Of a DNA stretch of 64,000 bases, positions 38,610 to 48,060 are shown piece by piece (position 1 is the stretch's first letter; every line of letters begins with the position of its first letter). The position numbers and the translations under genes were made by a program. Source of the DNA: Phormidium sp. FACHB-1136. GTDB taxonomy: Bacteria; Cyanobacteriota; Cyanobacteriia; Phormidesmidales; Phormidesmidaceae. The stretch lies in contig NZ_JACJRS010000005.1 in NCBI RefSeq assembly GCF_014697375.1, positions 1-64,000 of the forward strand. The letters run 5' to 3'. Under the pieces are notes generated by a model. The model was not told where the DNA came from. It was given only the letters and a program-made list of their open reading frames with translations, and ran no database searches.

Positions 38610-39527
38610 CTAGTAGGCGGGTTGGTCGGGCAGGGGCGGACGCCCTGGGGTAAGAGGGCTCAGTTGTCCGGTATAGACCAAGGTTTGGCGTAGCATGGTC
38701 ACCACCTCGGCCCGCGTGGCGTCTCGATTCGGCTCTAGGCGCTTGGGGTTGGGGTGGTTGACCACTAGATTAGCCTCCAGGGCGGTGATCAAGGCCGTTC
38801 TAGCCCAGGGGGGCACCTGATCCGCATCGAGATAGCCCTGCAACACCCGATCTGGGCTACTGCTAGATTTGAGGTTAAGGCCGTTGGCGAGGGCCAGCAT
38901 GACCTGGATCCGAGTGACCTTGGCCTCCGGGCGGAAGGTGCCATCGGGATAGCCCGTCAGAAAACCCGTGGCAATGGCCGATTGGATGTGCTGGATAGCC
39001 CAGTGGTTGGGGTCAACATCGCCATATACGGTGGATGGGGCGGTCTGGGGCGACAGGACAAAGAGGTGACTGAGTTGGGTGGCAAACTCGGCCCGCGTCA
39101 TCGGGTCGTTCGGGCGGAAGGTGCCGTCTGGGAAGCCCTTAATCAGGCGTCGCTGGGCGAGATCCTCCAAAATGGGAGCCACCCAGGCGGCTTCATCACT
39201 ATCACTAAAGTAGGGGCGAGGCGGCTGGCTGGGCGCATCGGGCCACACCTCCTGGGGGGGGAGGGGCTGGGGCAATAGCAGCGGCGGAATCTCTAGGGGT
39301 GGGGAGGACGGGGTATGCAGGGCAGACAGCATCCTCAAGGGATTGGGCAAGCCGGGAACGATAACCTGGTCAATGGGACTCTCTAGACTGGGGGCCACTT
39401 GGCTTTGGGCGCTAAGACTCTGCCAACGCCAGACAAAGCCAGTCATTCCCGTACCCAGGCCCAACAGCACAATGAGGGTGATGGGTTTTGGCTGAAGACT
39501 TCGCTTCAGGATTGGCCAGGACGGCAT
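38610..39527 (-). CDS. S-layer homology (SLH) domain protein
   Basis: 305 residues from ATG 39527. One hydrophobic N-terminal anchor (ITLIVLLGLGTGMTGFVW) is followed by a Pro-rich spacer and three SLH repeats: RRLIKGFPDGTFRPNDPMTR, then TGFLTGYPDGTFRPEAKVTR, and a more divergent PNPKRLEPNRDATRAEVV. SLH repeats bind cell-wall polymer, so the protein probably tethers at the peptidoglycan. The upstream region is shared with the divergent secreted-protein gene and contains two copies of an 11 bp palindrome. An in-frame start at 39587 exists. Confidence 0.8.
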   Translation of the reverse strand: MPSWPILKRSLQPKPITLIVLLGLGTGMTGFVWRWQSLSAQSQVAPSLESPIDQVIVPGLPNPLRMLSALHTPSSPPLEIPPLLLPQPLPPQEVWPDAPSQPPRPYFSDSDEAAWVAPILEDLAQRRLIKGFPDGTFRPNDPMTRAEFATQLSHLFVLSPQTAPSTVYGDVDPNHWAIQHIQSAIATGFLTGYPDGTFRPEAKVTRIQVMLALANGLNLKSSSSPDRVLQGYLDADQVPPWARTALITALEANLVVNHPNPKRLEPNRDATRAEVVTMLRQTLVYTGQLSPLTPGRPPLPDQPAY

Positions 39528-39644
39528 GGGCACCCCCCACAAAACACGCAAGCTAAGGCTAGCGTAGATTGTGGAGTTTGGCGTCATTGGGCTGGGTGAG
39601 CGGCCCGCCAGGTTTGGTTAGGCCATACGTCCCCGATCATTGCT

Positions 39645-39728
39645 TATAGTCTATACAATGGGACTCCAAAGGGTGCCAAAGGTGAGAAAGGTTTTCAATC
39701 GCGCTCTATTCATCGCGTATAGTCTATA
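39645..39728. promoter_or_regulatory. Paired TATAGTCTATA palindromes, 73 bp apart
   Basis: The 11 bp palindrome TATAGTCTATA occurs exactly at 39645-39655 and 39718-39728, in the spacer between two divergent genes. The centre-to-centre distance is 73 bp, close to seven helical turns, so both sites face the same side of the DNA. The right copy ends 7 bp before the 39736 start. It fits a dimeric repressor that loops DNA, or duplicated -10-like elements. The regulator is unknown. Confidence 0.55.
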
Positions 39729-39735
39729 GGTAACA

Positions 39736-40512
39736 ATGATCCAACGTTTCAATGGCCACAAAAGCATGAAACAGTGTATCGGGCAACTTGCCGTCTTCAC
39801 GATGGCCGCGATGGTGGGGGGATGGTTCACGGCTTTCCCCCAGGGAGGCGCGACAGAGGCTATGGCCAAACCGACTAGCGGTCAGCCCGATAGCCGTTCT
39901 ACCATCACCTCATCCACAACCCCATCGGTTTATCTGCCCCAGGCTCCGGTGTTGATGCAAGGGGTGGTGGCTCCCCTAAATTCCTTGCGTCTGATGAAGC
40001 GAGCCTTAGCTAAGGCAGGAGATGCCTCAGCCCTTGTGAATCTGCCACTACTCGCTATCCTCAATGAACCGCTGAAAACCACCGGACTTGGCCCTATCCA
40101 AATTGGCATGACCCTGGACGATCTAGAGGAAATTGGCCTGACTCCCATTCCCTTAGAAGGCAGTGGCGATGGCGTGTGCCAGTACTATCGAATTAAGGGC
40201 AACAGCGAACCCATTGGGCTAATGGCCATTGGCGGTCGAATTCTTCGCATTGATGTGTGGCCCGGTAGCATCATCGAAACCCGCAGCGGCGCAAAAATTG
40301 GCTCCACGGAGGCCGAACTTGTCCGTCTCTATAGGAATCAGCTAGAGGCCACGGCCAACCCCGTCACCCTTGGCAAAACCATTGTGTTTACGCCCCGCGA
40401 TCCTGGTGAAGATCTATTTCGCCTAGTCTTTGAAACCGATGATCGGGGGGAAGTGGTGCAGTATCGGGCCGGACAATTTCCCTCCGTTACCTGGCCAGGG
40501 GGATGCCTCTAG
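39736..40512 (+). CDS. Secreted protein of unknown function
   Basis: 258 residues (or 248 from ATG 39766). The signal peptide is KQCIGQLAVFTMAAMVGGWF, with a likely cleavage after EAMA. A disordered Ser/Thr stretch is followed by a globular domain with GLGPIQIGMTLDDLEEIGL, CQYYRIKGNSEPIGLMAIGG and GAKIGSTEAELVRLY. Part of this resembles the lipoprotein at 14371. Two Cys (in GVCQYY and the terminal GGCL) could form a disulfide. Its promoter region has the paired 11 bp palindromes. Confidence 0.65.
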   Translation: MIQRFNGHKSMKQCIGQLAVFTMAAMVGGWFTAFPQGGATEAMAKPTSGQPDSRSTITSSTTPSVYLPQAPVLMQGVVAPLNSLRLMKRALAKAGDASALVNLPLLAILNEPLKTTGLGPIQIGMTLDDLEEIGLTPIPLEGSGDGVCQYYRIKGNSEPIGLMAIGGRILRIDVWPGSIIETRSGAKIGSTEAELVRLYRNQLEATANPVTLGKTIVFTPRDPGEDLFRLVFETDDRGEVVQYRAGQFPSVTWPGGCL

Positions 40513-40523
40513 GGGGCTGGGGG

Positions 40524-40982
40524 TTAACCTTGGCTACGGTTCGTGTGGCGGACAATCCAATAGCTGATGGCCAGGGAAAAAATGGCAATGGCTAGACCAA
40601 TTAATGTGGTGCCTGAGATTTGATTGAGGTCAAGAATAATAATCTTTCGTCCTACGGCGGTTAACGCAGTGGCAATGACCAACTCCACCTGAACCACATG
40701 ACTGCGGATATAGCCCGTAATGTTTTCTAGAATTTCTAGGGCAATTAAGATACTCAGGAAAAACCCAAAAATATCAATAACAGGCTGTCCCAAAAATGTG
40801 CCAGGGCTAGTGGTAAGAATAGAGTGCACGATCACGATGCCTAAATCGATGACCATGGCAATAATAACCACAATCATCCCCATGGACAGCACCTTGGAAA
40901 TGGTGCCTTCAAACTGATGGAGGCGTTTGAGAAAAATATCGTTTTTCAATTGTGTAAGGAGCTGTCTAGCCGAACGAGCCAT
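40524..40982 (-). CDS. PsiE-family membrane protein
   Basis: 152 residues with four TM helices: VLSMGMIVVIIAMVIDLGIV, VIDIFGFFLSILIALEILEN, VELVIATALTAVGRKIIILD and TLIGLAIAIFSLAISYWIVR. The pairing ILENITGYIRSHVVQVELVI is typical of the phosphate-starvation-inducible PsiE family. The name is historical; function is unknown and no Pho box was seen. Predicted plasma-membrane location. Confidence 0.75.
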   Translation of the reverse strand: MARSARQLLTQLKNDIFLKRLHQFEGTISKVLSMGMIVVIIAMVIDLGIVIVHSILTTSPGTFLGQPVIDIFGFFLSILIALEILENITGYIRSHVVQVELVIATALTAVGRKIIILDLNQISGTTLIGLAIAIFSLAISYWIVRHTNRSQG

Positions 40983-41013
40983 CGGTACAAGGGGTTTAGG
41001 GAGGCAGAAATGC

Positions 41014-43248
41014 CTAAGGTCTAGATGATTCTACCGGATCGCGTTGAACCATAGCGGCTCGCTGGGGGGGCGCTTCCCCTAATTTTTCTAAGGTGTCTAA
41101 TTGAACCGAGGACGACAGAGGAACCACCTGCACCGCACAGGCCTTTAGCTCTGGCTGGAGAGAAATGGGACAGGCGCTGGGGTGGGTGAGGGCGTTGCAT
41201 TCGGCGGATTCGGCCCAGAGGGCTCCCCAGTGCATGGGCACAAACAGGGTGCCGGGGCAAATGTTTTTGGTCACCAACAGGGGCAAACGGGCCATGCCAC
41301 GGGCAGATTTCACCTCCACCCAGTCTTGATCGGCAAGCTGGAGCCGTTCGGCATCGCGGGGGTGCATTTCTAGAAACGGCTGGGGGTGCATTTTTTGAAT
41401 TTTGGCGATGCGTCCGGTGCGGGTTTGGGTGTGCCAGTGGCCATAGAGCCGCCCGGTGGTGAGGACGAAGGGATAGCGGTCATCCACAGGTTCGGCCAAC
41501 CCTTTTTCGTGGTAGGCCATGAATCGAGCGCGGCCATCGGGGTAGTGGAAGCGGTGATCGGTGTAGAGGCGTTTGTTGTGCTTGTCGGGGGAGGTATCGG
41601 GATTTCCCTGACTTGGACAAGGCCACTGAATGGGGCGGGTGGCGAGGTTTTCGTGGCTGATGCCCGTCATATCGCAGGGACGACCCTGGGTGATTTGCAC
41701 AAATTCCCGGTGGACTTCGGCACTCGTGGCGAACCGGAACTGCTCAGCAAAGCCCAGGCGGCGACCGACTTCAGCAAAAATTTCCCAGTCGGCACGGGCC
41801 TCTCCCACCGGGGGCCGAAAGGCTTGGCAAAGGGTGACGGTGCGTTCAGAATTCGTCATGGTGCCTGTTTTTTCGCCCCACTGGGCCGCTGGCAGCAGCA
41901 GGTGGGCATAGGCGGCGGTTTCGGTGGGGTAGTAGGCGTCTTGGTAAACGGTGAAGGGGGATCGTTGCAGGGCGGCCTTGGTGCGGTTCAAGTCTGGCAA
42001 GCTGACCGCTGGGTTGGTGGCGGCAATCCATAGTAGCCCCACTTGGTCATGCTCTAGGGCGGGGATCATCTCGCCCACGGTTAGGCCACGGGTGGGGGAA
42101 ATGCGGCCTTCGGGTAAACCCCAAAATTGCTCGATGTCCTGGCGGTGCTGGGGATTTTTCACCAGGCGATATCCCGGCAAAATGTGGGCCAAACCGCCTG
42201 CCTCGCGGCCTCCCATCGCATTCGGCTGTCCGGTGAGGGAAAACGGCCCTGCCCCTGGTTTGCCGATTTGCCCCGTCAGCAGGTGCAGGTTAATCAGCGA
42301 ACAGACCTTGGCAGTGCCCTCGGAGGACTGGTTCAGCCCCATCGACCACAGAGAGAGGACGTTTTGGGACTCGGCCCAGGTGCGGGCGGCGGTTTCTAGG
42401 TCGGTTTCGGGGATGCCGCAGCGCTCGGCGACGATGCTGGGTGCGTAGTGGCGCAGGACTTCCCTATAGTCCTGAAAACCCTGGGTGGACTGGTCGATGA
42501 AGCCCCGATCCAACGCGCCCCACGTCAGCAGCAGGTGGCCGATGCCGTTCAGCAGAGTGATGTCGGTGCCGGGACGGATGGCCAGGTGCAGGTCGGCGAC
42601 CTGGGCGGTTTCGGTGCAGCGAGGATCCACCACAATTAGCTTGATATGGGGATTGCGCTTGTGGTGCTTGCGCAGACGGTTGAAGACAATGGGGTGACAT
42701 TCGGCGGTGTTGGTGCCGATCAGGAAGGCGCAGTCGGTAAGGTCGAGATCCGCATAGCAGCAGGGTGGCCCATCGGAACCCAAGCTTTGCAGATAGCCCG
42801 ACACCGCCGAGGACATACAGAGCCGCGAGTTGGCGTCAAAATTGTTCGTTCCCAAGCAGCCCTTAATCAGCTTTTGGGCGACATAATAATCCTCGGTTTG
42901 GAACTGCCCAGAGCCGTACATACAGACCCCATCCGGCCCTAGGGTGTCTATCACCTCGCGAATACGGTGGGTGATGGCGTCCAAGGCCACATCCCAAGAC
43001 ACCCGCTCAAAGGGCGCATCCAACGACTCCCGCAGCATCGGGTACAGCAGCCGATCCTGGTCGATGGATTCCGCTACGGTGGCCCCCTTCACACAAACCA
43101 TGCCCTGGCTGGAGGGATGGGCACGGTCGCCCCTGGTCTGCCAGCGTTGGGTTTCCGGCGATGCTTCGGGGTTGCGGGACTGGGGCACGACCTCCAATCC
43201 ACACCCAACACCGCAATAGGGACAGAGGGTTTTGTGAGGGGCCGTCAT
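41014..43248 (-). CDS. narB: Ferredoxin-dependent nitrate reductase
   Basis: Reduces nitrate to nitrite with ferredoxin. 744 residues of the molybdopterin-oxidoreductase family. The N-terminal 4Fe-4S site is [12 protein letters not shown] plus the fourth Cys in MVCVKGATV. Molybdenum-bis-MGD contacts include [20 protein letters not shown] and [17 protein letters not shown]. The C-terminal domain has [21 protein letters not shown]. It has no Tat signal, as expected for the cytoplasmic cyanobacterial enzyme. It is downstream of nirA on the same strand across 371 bp that hold a palindromic repeat, so co-transcription is possible but unproven. Confidence 0.95.
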   Translation of the reverse strand: MTAPHKTLCPYCGVGCGLEVVPQSRNPEASPETQRWQTRGDRAHPSSQGMVCVKGATVAESIDQDRLLYPMLRESLDAPFERVSWDVALDAITHRIREVIDTLGPDGVCMYGSGQFQTEDYYVAQKLIKGCLGTNNFDANSRLCMSSAVSGYLQSLGSDGPPCCYADLDLTDCAFLIGTNTAECHPIVFNRLRKHHKRNPHIKLIVVDPRCTETAQVADLHLAIRPGTDITLLNGIGHLLLTWGALDRGFIDQSTQGFQDYREVLRHYAPSIVAERCGIPETDLETAARTWAESQNVLSLWSMGLNQSSEGTAKVCSLINLHLLTGQIGKPGAGPFSLTGQPNAMGGREAGGLAHILPGYRLVKNPQHRQDIEQFWGLPEGRISPTRGLTVGEMIPALEHDQVGLLWIAATNPAVSLPDLNRTKAALQRSPFTVYQDAYYPTETAAYAHLLLPAAQWGEKTGTMTNSERTVTLCQAFRPPVGEARADWEIFAEVGRRLGFAEQFRFATSAEVHREFVQITQGRPCDMTGISHENLATRPIQWPCPSQGNPDTSPDKHNKRLYTDHRFHYPDGRARFMAYHEKGLAEPVDDRYPFVLTTGRLYGHWHTQTRTGRIAKIQKMHPQPFLEMHPRDAERLQLADQDWVEVKSARGMARLPLLVTKNICPGTLFVPMHWGALWAESAECNALTHPSACPISLQPELKACAVQVVPLSSSVQLDTLEKLGEAPPQRAAMVQRDPVESSRP

Positions 43249-43469
43249 AGCTATCTATGTATAGGAATAAGAAGGAAGGACTGAGAAGGATAAAAGAGGC
43301 TAGGAAAGGGGGAAATCCTATGCTAGGCTGCAAGCATTAATGCAAACTGTGTGTCCCTGGCGCGAACGATAGCGGCAGGGCATTTTTTTGAAACCCTCAC
43401 CCCCTGAGTCTCCCTCTCCCTAGAGTTACCGCTCATACACATCTTGTTTTCATGCCGTAAGTCTTGGGA

Positions 43470-43545
43470 GATCCCCCTAAATCCCCCTTATGAAGGGGGA
43501 CTTTGACTCCGGTTCCCCCCTTAAAAAGGAGGGCTAGGGGGGATC
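43470..43545. repeat. 76 bp dispersed palindromic repeat between nirA and narB
   Basis: The outer arms are GATCCCCCTA and TAGGGGGGATC. Inside are two smaller G/C-run hairpins, AATCCCCCTTATGAAGGGGGA and TTCCCCCCTTAAAAAGGAGGG. The layout is that of the MITE-like or REP-like palindromes found many times in filamentous cyanobacteria (established pattern). The rest of the 43249-43619 spacer holds no gene. Confidence 0.8.
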
Positions 43546-43619
43546 AATTCTCAGCACAAAGCAGGCTAGAGACTGATGTATGTTCGGTAGCCCCGTGGGA
43601 GAGGGGTTGGGGGGGATGG

Positions 43620-45221
43620 CTACTCCATCGTTACCGAGACCTGACCCACGAAGGCATCCTCACCGGAGCGGGGTTGGGCCTGGAAGTGCTCCATCAACAG
43701 GGTTTTGAGGACATCGGGCAGATCGTCGCAGGGGATGCCCTGCATGACTTTTTCGCCGAGGTGGGCGTCTTTGCCGACCTTGCCGCCCATGAAGATATCC
43801 ACGCCTTCCAGGGTTTTGCCGTCCTTGCGGACTTTGGTACCCATCAGGCCAATATCCGCCACCTGGGGCTGGCCGCAGGAGTTGGGACACCCCGTCCAGT
43901 GGATGCGAACGGGGTTGGGTAGGGTGAGTTCGGCATCCAGAGTCTTAGCGAGAACCTGGGCGCGTTGTTTGGTTTCCACCAGGGCAAAGTTGCAGAATTG
44001 CGCCCCGGTGCAGGAGACCACGGATCGCGCCAGGGGGGACGGATCAACGGAGAACTTCTGTAATAAGGGTTCTTCCAGCAGCACGGGCAAGCGGTCATCG
44101 GGCACGTTGGGGAGGATCACGTTTTGCTCCACCGTCAGCCGCAATTCGCCGTCACCGTAGACTTCGGCCAACCGAGCCAATTCGTAGAAATCCTCAGCCC
44201 AGAGGCGACCGACGGGCACATGCAGTCCCACATAGTTCAGCCCCGCCTGCTTTTGGGCATAAACGCCGATGTGATCGCGCTTATCCCAGTCCATTTCGTC
44301 CTTGTCGGCGGCGGATAGAAGGGGCTGGCCGTAGGCCGCTTCCACCTCCGTGCGGAAGCGATCCAGGCCCCATTCGTCGATCAGCCACATCAGGCGGGCT
44401 TTTTGGCGGTTCACCCTGGGGCCGTTGTCGCGGTAGACCTCTAGGATGGCGCGGCTGAGGGCAACCACGCTGTCATCGGCGGGCACCCAGGCCTTGAGGG
44501 GAATGGCGGCCTCGCAGCGACGGGCGGAAAAGAAGCCCCCCACCAGCACGTTAAAGCCGAGAATGCCTTCCCGAAAAGCGGGGACAAAGGCAATATCGTT
44601 AATTTCGGCGTGGATAGAGTTGTCGCGCCCACCCTCGATGGCGATGTTGAATTTGCGGGGCAAATTGCTAAATTCAGGATTGCCCTGGCCGTTGCCCGTG
44701 ATCATATCCTGGATGTTTTGTACCAGTTCCCTCGTATCGATTAACTCATCGGCATCAAGGCCCGCAACCGGAGAACCCGTGATGTTGCGCACGTTGTCCA
44801 TGCCGGATTGAACCGAAGTCAGCCCCACCGCCTCTAGCTGACTAAAAATATCGGGAATATCCTCTAGCAAAATGCCGCGCAGTTGAAGATTTTGCCGCGT
44901 TGTAATGTCGGCACTGCCATCTTCACCATAGCGTTGAATGATGTTGGCCAAGGTGCGGGCTTGGCGACTGACTATTACCCCGTGGGGGAGCCGCAGCCGC
45001 AGCATGAATTTACCAGGAGTGACAGGCCGAAAGAAAATGCCCAGCCACTTGAGGCGATGGGTTAAATCGGTCTCATCCACCGCTTCCCAGCCAATTTTGG
45101 CGAAATGATCTAGATCATGCTTGACCAGCAAGCCATCCTTTTCGGCCTTCAGTTTTTCAAACTTATTCTGTTTCGTGCTAGCGGCTTCGCTAGTCCTATC
45201 CATAGAAATAGTCACAGGCAC
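43620..45221 (-). CDS. nirA: Ferredoxin-nitrite reductase
   Basis: Six-electron reduction of nitrite to ammonium. 533 residues; the siroheme/4Fe-4S ligands are in CTGAQFCNFALVETK and WTGCPNSCGQPQ (Cys-x5-Cys and Cys-x3-Cys). The repeated substrate-binding halves are seen in LRLRLPHGVIVSRQARTL with ITTRQNLQLRGILLED, and in LNYVGLHVPVGRLWAEDF. An N-terminal Lys-rich head precedes DHFAKIGWEAVDETDLTHRL. There is no C-terminal 2Fe-2S extension. An NtcA-type promoter lies 200 bp upstream, so expression should rise in ammonium-free medium. Confidence 0.95.
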   Translation of the reverse strand: MPVTISMDRTSEAASTKQNKFEKLKAEKDGLLVKHDLDHFAKIGWEAVDETDLTHRLKWLGIFFRPVTPGKFMLRLRLPHGVIVSRQARTLANIIQRYGEDGSADITTRQNLQLRGILLEDIPDIFSQLEAVGLTSVQSGMDNVRNITGSPVAGLDADELIDTRELVQNIQDMITGNGQGNPEFSNLPRKFNIAIEGGRDNSIHAEINDIAFVPAFREGILGFNVLVGGFFSARRCEAAIPLKAWVPADDSVVALSRAILEVYRDNGPRVNRQKARLMWLIDEWGLDRFRTEVEAAYGQPLLSAADKDEMDWDKRDHIGVYAQKQAGLNYVGLHVPVGRLWAEDFYELARLAEVYGDGELRLTVEQNVILPNVPDDRLPVLLEEPLLQKFSVDPSPLARSVVSCTGAQFCNFALVETKQRAQVLAKTLDAELTLPNPVRIHWTGCPNSCGQPQVADIGLMGTKVRKDGKTLEGVDIFMGGKVGKDAHLGEKVMQGIPCDDLPDVLKTLLMEHFQAQPRSGEDAFVGQVSVTME

Positions 45222-45421
45222 ACCGCCTTAAGAACAGTCAACAACACAATGAAAACCCATCAATAAGCGACATCAAAATCTAGATTTCCGTAGATGTATC
45301 CAGCGTTTCAATGCCATTCAAAGGGACCGTTGGATAGATAGCGAAAGCACTAATGAAGTGGATAGGAAATATTTTCCACTCCTAGAAAACTCTTTAAATC
45401 ATTCCGCGACTTAGCATAATT

Positions 45422-45464
45422 ACCATAAACGGCGCATTTCCAAGGGTTTTGTATCTCTCAATAC
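45422..45464 (-). promoter_or_regulatory. NtcA-activated promoter of nirA
   Basis: GTATCTCTCAATAC at 45451-45464 is a perfect match to the NtcA consensus GTA-N8-TAC and reads as such on both strands. On the minus strand, 23 nt after it, is TATGGT (45427-45422), fitting the TAN3T -10 of class II NtcA promoters, which lies 22-23 nt away. The distance from here to the nirA ATG is about 200 bp. NtcA activates nitrogen-assimilation genes when 2-oxoglutarate is high. Confidence 0.88.
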
Positions 45465-45479
45465 GCTTTTAGGCGATCC

Positions 45480-45516
45480 ATGCAGGTCATGCAAGATTCA
45501 ATTGCGCGACCTGCAT
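45480..45516. promoter_or_regulatory. Spaced 9 bp inverted repeat next to the NtcA site
   Basis: ATGCAGGTC (45480-45488) is complementary to GACCTGCAT (45508-45516), with 19 bp between. It lies 15 bp from the NtcA box and about 110 bp before the HEAT gene start. The long spacing suits a LysR-type site such as one for NtcB, the nitrite-responsive activator of nir operons. That assignment is inference. Confidence 0.45.
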
Positions 45517-45624
45517 AGTTGTATGCCGTCATCGGCTATCAATAGATACAGGCGGGCTTCGGGAACTGGCCCCGCGTCCCCGCGCAGTATTGCGGCGCAT
45601 CCCACGCCGATAGGGAGAAAGGCT

Positions 45625-46773
45625 TTGCTAGATTTTGTTGACCCCTCGGCTTCATCCCAGACGTCCCTAGAGTCCCAATCCAGGGTCGATAGCCCCCGAT
45701 ACCGGGTGAATTTGAGGCAGGGTAGCTTTGAGGATCGGTGGGAAGCCGTCAAGCAGATTCCCCGCCTGGGTGAGTCCGCGATTCCCGATCTGATCGCTAT
45801 GCTGAGGGATGAAACCTTGGTCTGGGAAATCCGCTGGTTCTCGGCCCGCAGCCTAGGAAGCTTTGACCACCCGATGGCGATTACAGCCCTAATTGACGCC
45901 CTGGGCACCGCCGACCAGGACTTGCAGGAGGCGATTATCGATGCCCTCGGCCACATTGGCCCTAGCGCGATTCAGTCCCTCAGCACCCTGGTGACCGAGG
46001 CGACTTATCAAACCCTGGTCATCGAGGTGCTGACCCGCATTCCCCACCCCGCCACCCAGGTTCCCCTGGTTGCCGCCGTTGACCTCACGACCGGAACGAC
46101 CCAGGCCAAGGTGATTGAAGCCCTGGGCCAGTTCGCGGATCTTGACCTGCTGCCGATTTTTACCCAGGCGGTTCAAAACAAGGCGTCCTCGGTGCGGCTG
46201 GCGGCGCTGCAAGGGTTGATTCGCCTTAGAACGCAGGTGGATGAGTCGGGCTGGGTGGCGTGGATTCAGCCGTTGGTTCAGGATGTGAACCCCACCGTGG
46301 CCCAGCGGGCGATCCATGCCCTCGGACGCACTCCTCACCTAGCCGCCACCCGGACGCTCCAAGGGTTGCTAGAGGCCATCCATACCCCAGAACCCCTCAA
46401 AATAGCCGCTTCCCAGGCCCTCGCATGGCAGGGCACCGCCGCTGCCCTAGCGGTGTTGATCCAAACCTGGGACACCTTGGGCCAAGATACTCGCATCGCT
46501 CTGGTGCAGGGGCTTTCCCAAATCACCCACCCTGGCCTCAAAACTCAGATGAGCCAACCAGTGCAGCAATGGTTAAACACCCTTCCCGCCACGGCAGATC
46601 ACAGCCTCCTGCGCCGCAATTTAGTGATGTTGCTAGGGCAAATTGGCGATGATACGGCCCTCCCCATACTGCAAACCCTGAGCCAGGATGCCGATGCGGG
46701 GGTTCGTTTCCATGCTGAAGCAGCCCTGCGCTCAACCCCCGTTCTAAAGCAGGGGGCTAGGGTTCGGATTTGA
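45625..46773 (+). CDS. HEAT-repeat protein, divergent from nirA
   Basis: About 382 residues of repeated HEAT/PBS-lyase-type helix pairs: WEAVKQIPRLGESAIPDLIA, RWFSARSLGSFDHPMAITAL, LQEAIIDALGHIGPSAIQSL and six or more later units ending RFHAEAALRSTPVL. HEAT solenoids are binding platforms; phycobilin lyases share the repeats, but this protein lacks an obvious lyase head. Its place opposite nirA resembles nirB in other cyanobacteria, whose product is needed for full nitrite reductase activity; homology cannot be checked here. I prefer TTG 45625, with GGGAGAAAGG 3-12 bp upstream. ATG 45523 is the alternative, adding 34 residues that look non-conserved. Confidence 0.7.
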   Translation: MLDFVDPSASSQTSLESQSRVDSPRYRVNLRQGSFEDRWEAVKQIPRLGESAIPDLIAMLRDETLVWEIRWFSARSLGSFDHPMAITALIDALGTADQDLQEAIIDALGHIGPSAIQSLSTLVTEATYQTLVIEVLTRIPHPATQVPLVAAVDLTTGTTQAKVIEALGQFADLDLLPIFTQAVQNKASSVRLAALQGLIRLRTQVDESGWVAWIQPLVQDVNPTVAQRAIHALGRTPHLAATRTLQGLLEAIHTPEPLKIAASQALAWQGTAAALAVLIQTWDTLGQDTRIALVQGLSQITHPGLKTQMSQPVQQWLNTLPATADHSLLRRNLVMLLGQIGDDTALPILQTLSQDADAGVRFHAEAALRSTPVLKQGARVRI

Positions 46774-46797
46774 CCTAAATTGGTCTAGCTGATCGGC

Positions 46798-48060
46798 TTA
46801 ATCCTGGGTTTTCCGCTGGCTGGGGCGGCTGCGTTGCAGGTTGTAGCGCTGGGACTTCGACAGCTTGCGAGCGCTGGCAATGTCACCCTCGCTAAATCGG
46901 GCTTCGAGATCATCCAGGGCCATGCTCTCCTCCGCCAGCACCGCCGAAGGGGGGCAAGCGGCCATAAAGGTCTGGGCATTTCGGAGGGAACCCATGGCTT
47001 GGGCATAGTCGCCCTGATCGCTAAAGTGAATAGCTTCCTCCCTAGCCCGTGCCGCCATCAGCAGGGCTACCTGTTCCTGCACCTCGGCTACCGCTGGGAA
47101 ATCGCCCAGTTGCTCGGCCTTAACCACGGGCATCGAGAAGGTGGCGCGTAATACTTGGCGTTTGGGCTGGGTGGGGTCGTCCCAGGCGAGGCGGATATCG
47201 CCCAGGTCTGTCTCAGCATCCAGGGCAGGAATTTGTAGCCGCATCACCACATTGATCGAGCTTCCCAAGACCAGGTTAGGCAGCTTGTAGCGTTGGGTAG
47301 AGGTGAGGTCGAAATCGTTCAGGACATCCTTCACCACGGCCCCATGCTTGGGTTTTAGGCCCAGGCTCACCCGATGGCCCACCGTGGCCGATAGCCCATT
47401 GAGTTCGGTCTGAAAAATGTCGGGCAGTTGCTTGGGCGATTCGATGTGGTAGAAGTTGCCGTCGCCGCTGCGGGCCATGGCCTCCATCAGGTCTTCGCTG
47501 TAGTCGTTGCCGACGCCGAGGGTGGTGGTGCTCACACCCCGTTGGGATAGCCCGTGGACATCGTTGGCGATGGTGTCGGGGTTGGTTTCGCCCACGTTGG
47601 CCAAGCCATCGGACAGCACCAGCACCCGGTTTAGGTGGTCGTTGTGGAGATAGCTGCTCACCTGAAGACCGCTTTGCACCCAGCCCTGGTGGAGTGCTGT
47701 ACAGCTTCCGGCCTGAATCTGGCGAATTTTAGCCAGCATCGCGCCTTTATCCGTGGCCAGGGTGCTAGGAACAAGGACGCTCACATCGCTATCAAACATC
47801 ACCACACTAACCCGGTCGCTGGGCAGCAAATTTTCCACCGCAAAGCAGGCCGCTTGCTTGGCATAGTCCAGCTTGGCCCCGCTCATAGAACCAGAACAGT
47901 CGATGGCCAGACCTAGGTTCAACGGGGGCCGATCCGTGGTGATTTCAATCTCCGGCGGCGTAATGCGAATCAGCACATCCAACGTCGTCGAGCGCTGGGC
48001 AGCAACGGCTCCATGCATGGGAATGATGGTGATGGTGGGTTGAGGAGCAGCGGTAGTCAT
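46798..48060 (-). CDS. von Willebrand factor type A (VWA) domain protein
   Basis: 420 residues. The VWA domain begins near residue 42 with a complete MIDAS site: DCSGSMSGAK, a Thr/Ser in GSCTALHQGW, and LVLSDGLANVGETNPD. A C-terminal beta and helical part follows (VEVQEQVALLMAARAREEAI onwards). No signal peptide is present, so this is a cytoplasmic VWA protein that binds partners through the metal. It overlaps the upstream MerR-like gene by 4 bp (48057-48060), so the pair is an operon, possibly a regulator and its partner. Confidence 0.85.
   Translation of the reverse strand: MTTAAPQPTITIIPMHGAVAAQRSTTLDVLIRITPPEIEITTDRPPLNLGLAIDCSGSMSGAKLDYAKQAACFAVENLLPSDRVSVVMFDSDVSVLVPSTLATDKGAMLAKIRQIQAGSCTALHQGWVQSGLQVSSYLHNDHLNRVLVLSDGLANVGETNPDTIANDVHGLSQRGVSTTTLGVGNDYSEDLMEAMARSGDGNFYHIESPKQLPDIFQTELNGLSATVGHRVSLGLKPKHGAVVKDVLNDFDLTSTQRYKLPNLVLGSSINVVMRLQIPALDAETDLGDIRLAWDDPTQPKRQVLRATFSMPVVKAEQLGDFPAVAEVQEQVALLMAARAREEAIHFSDQGDYAQAMGSLRNAQTFMAACPPSAVLAEESMALDDLEARFSEGDIASARKLSKSQRYNLQRSRPSQRKTQD

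Noticed and set aside
43470-43545. rho-independent terminator after nirA
   Set aside because: The stem lies 75 bp after the stop and has several nested palindromes but no T-run; the dispersed-repeat explanation fits better.
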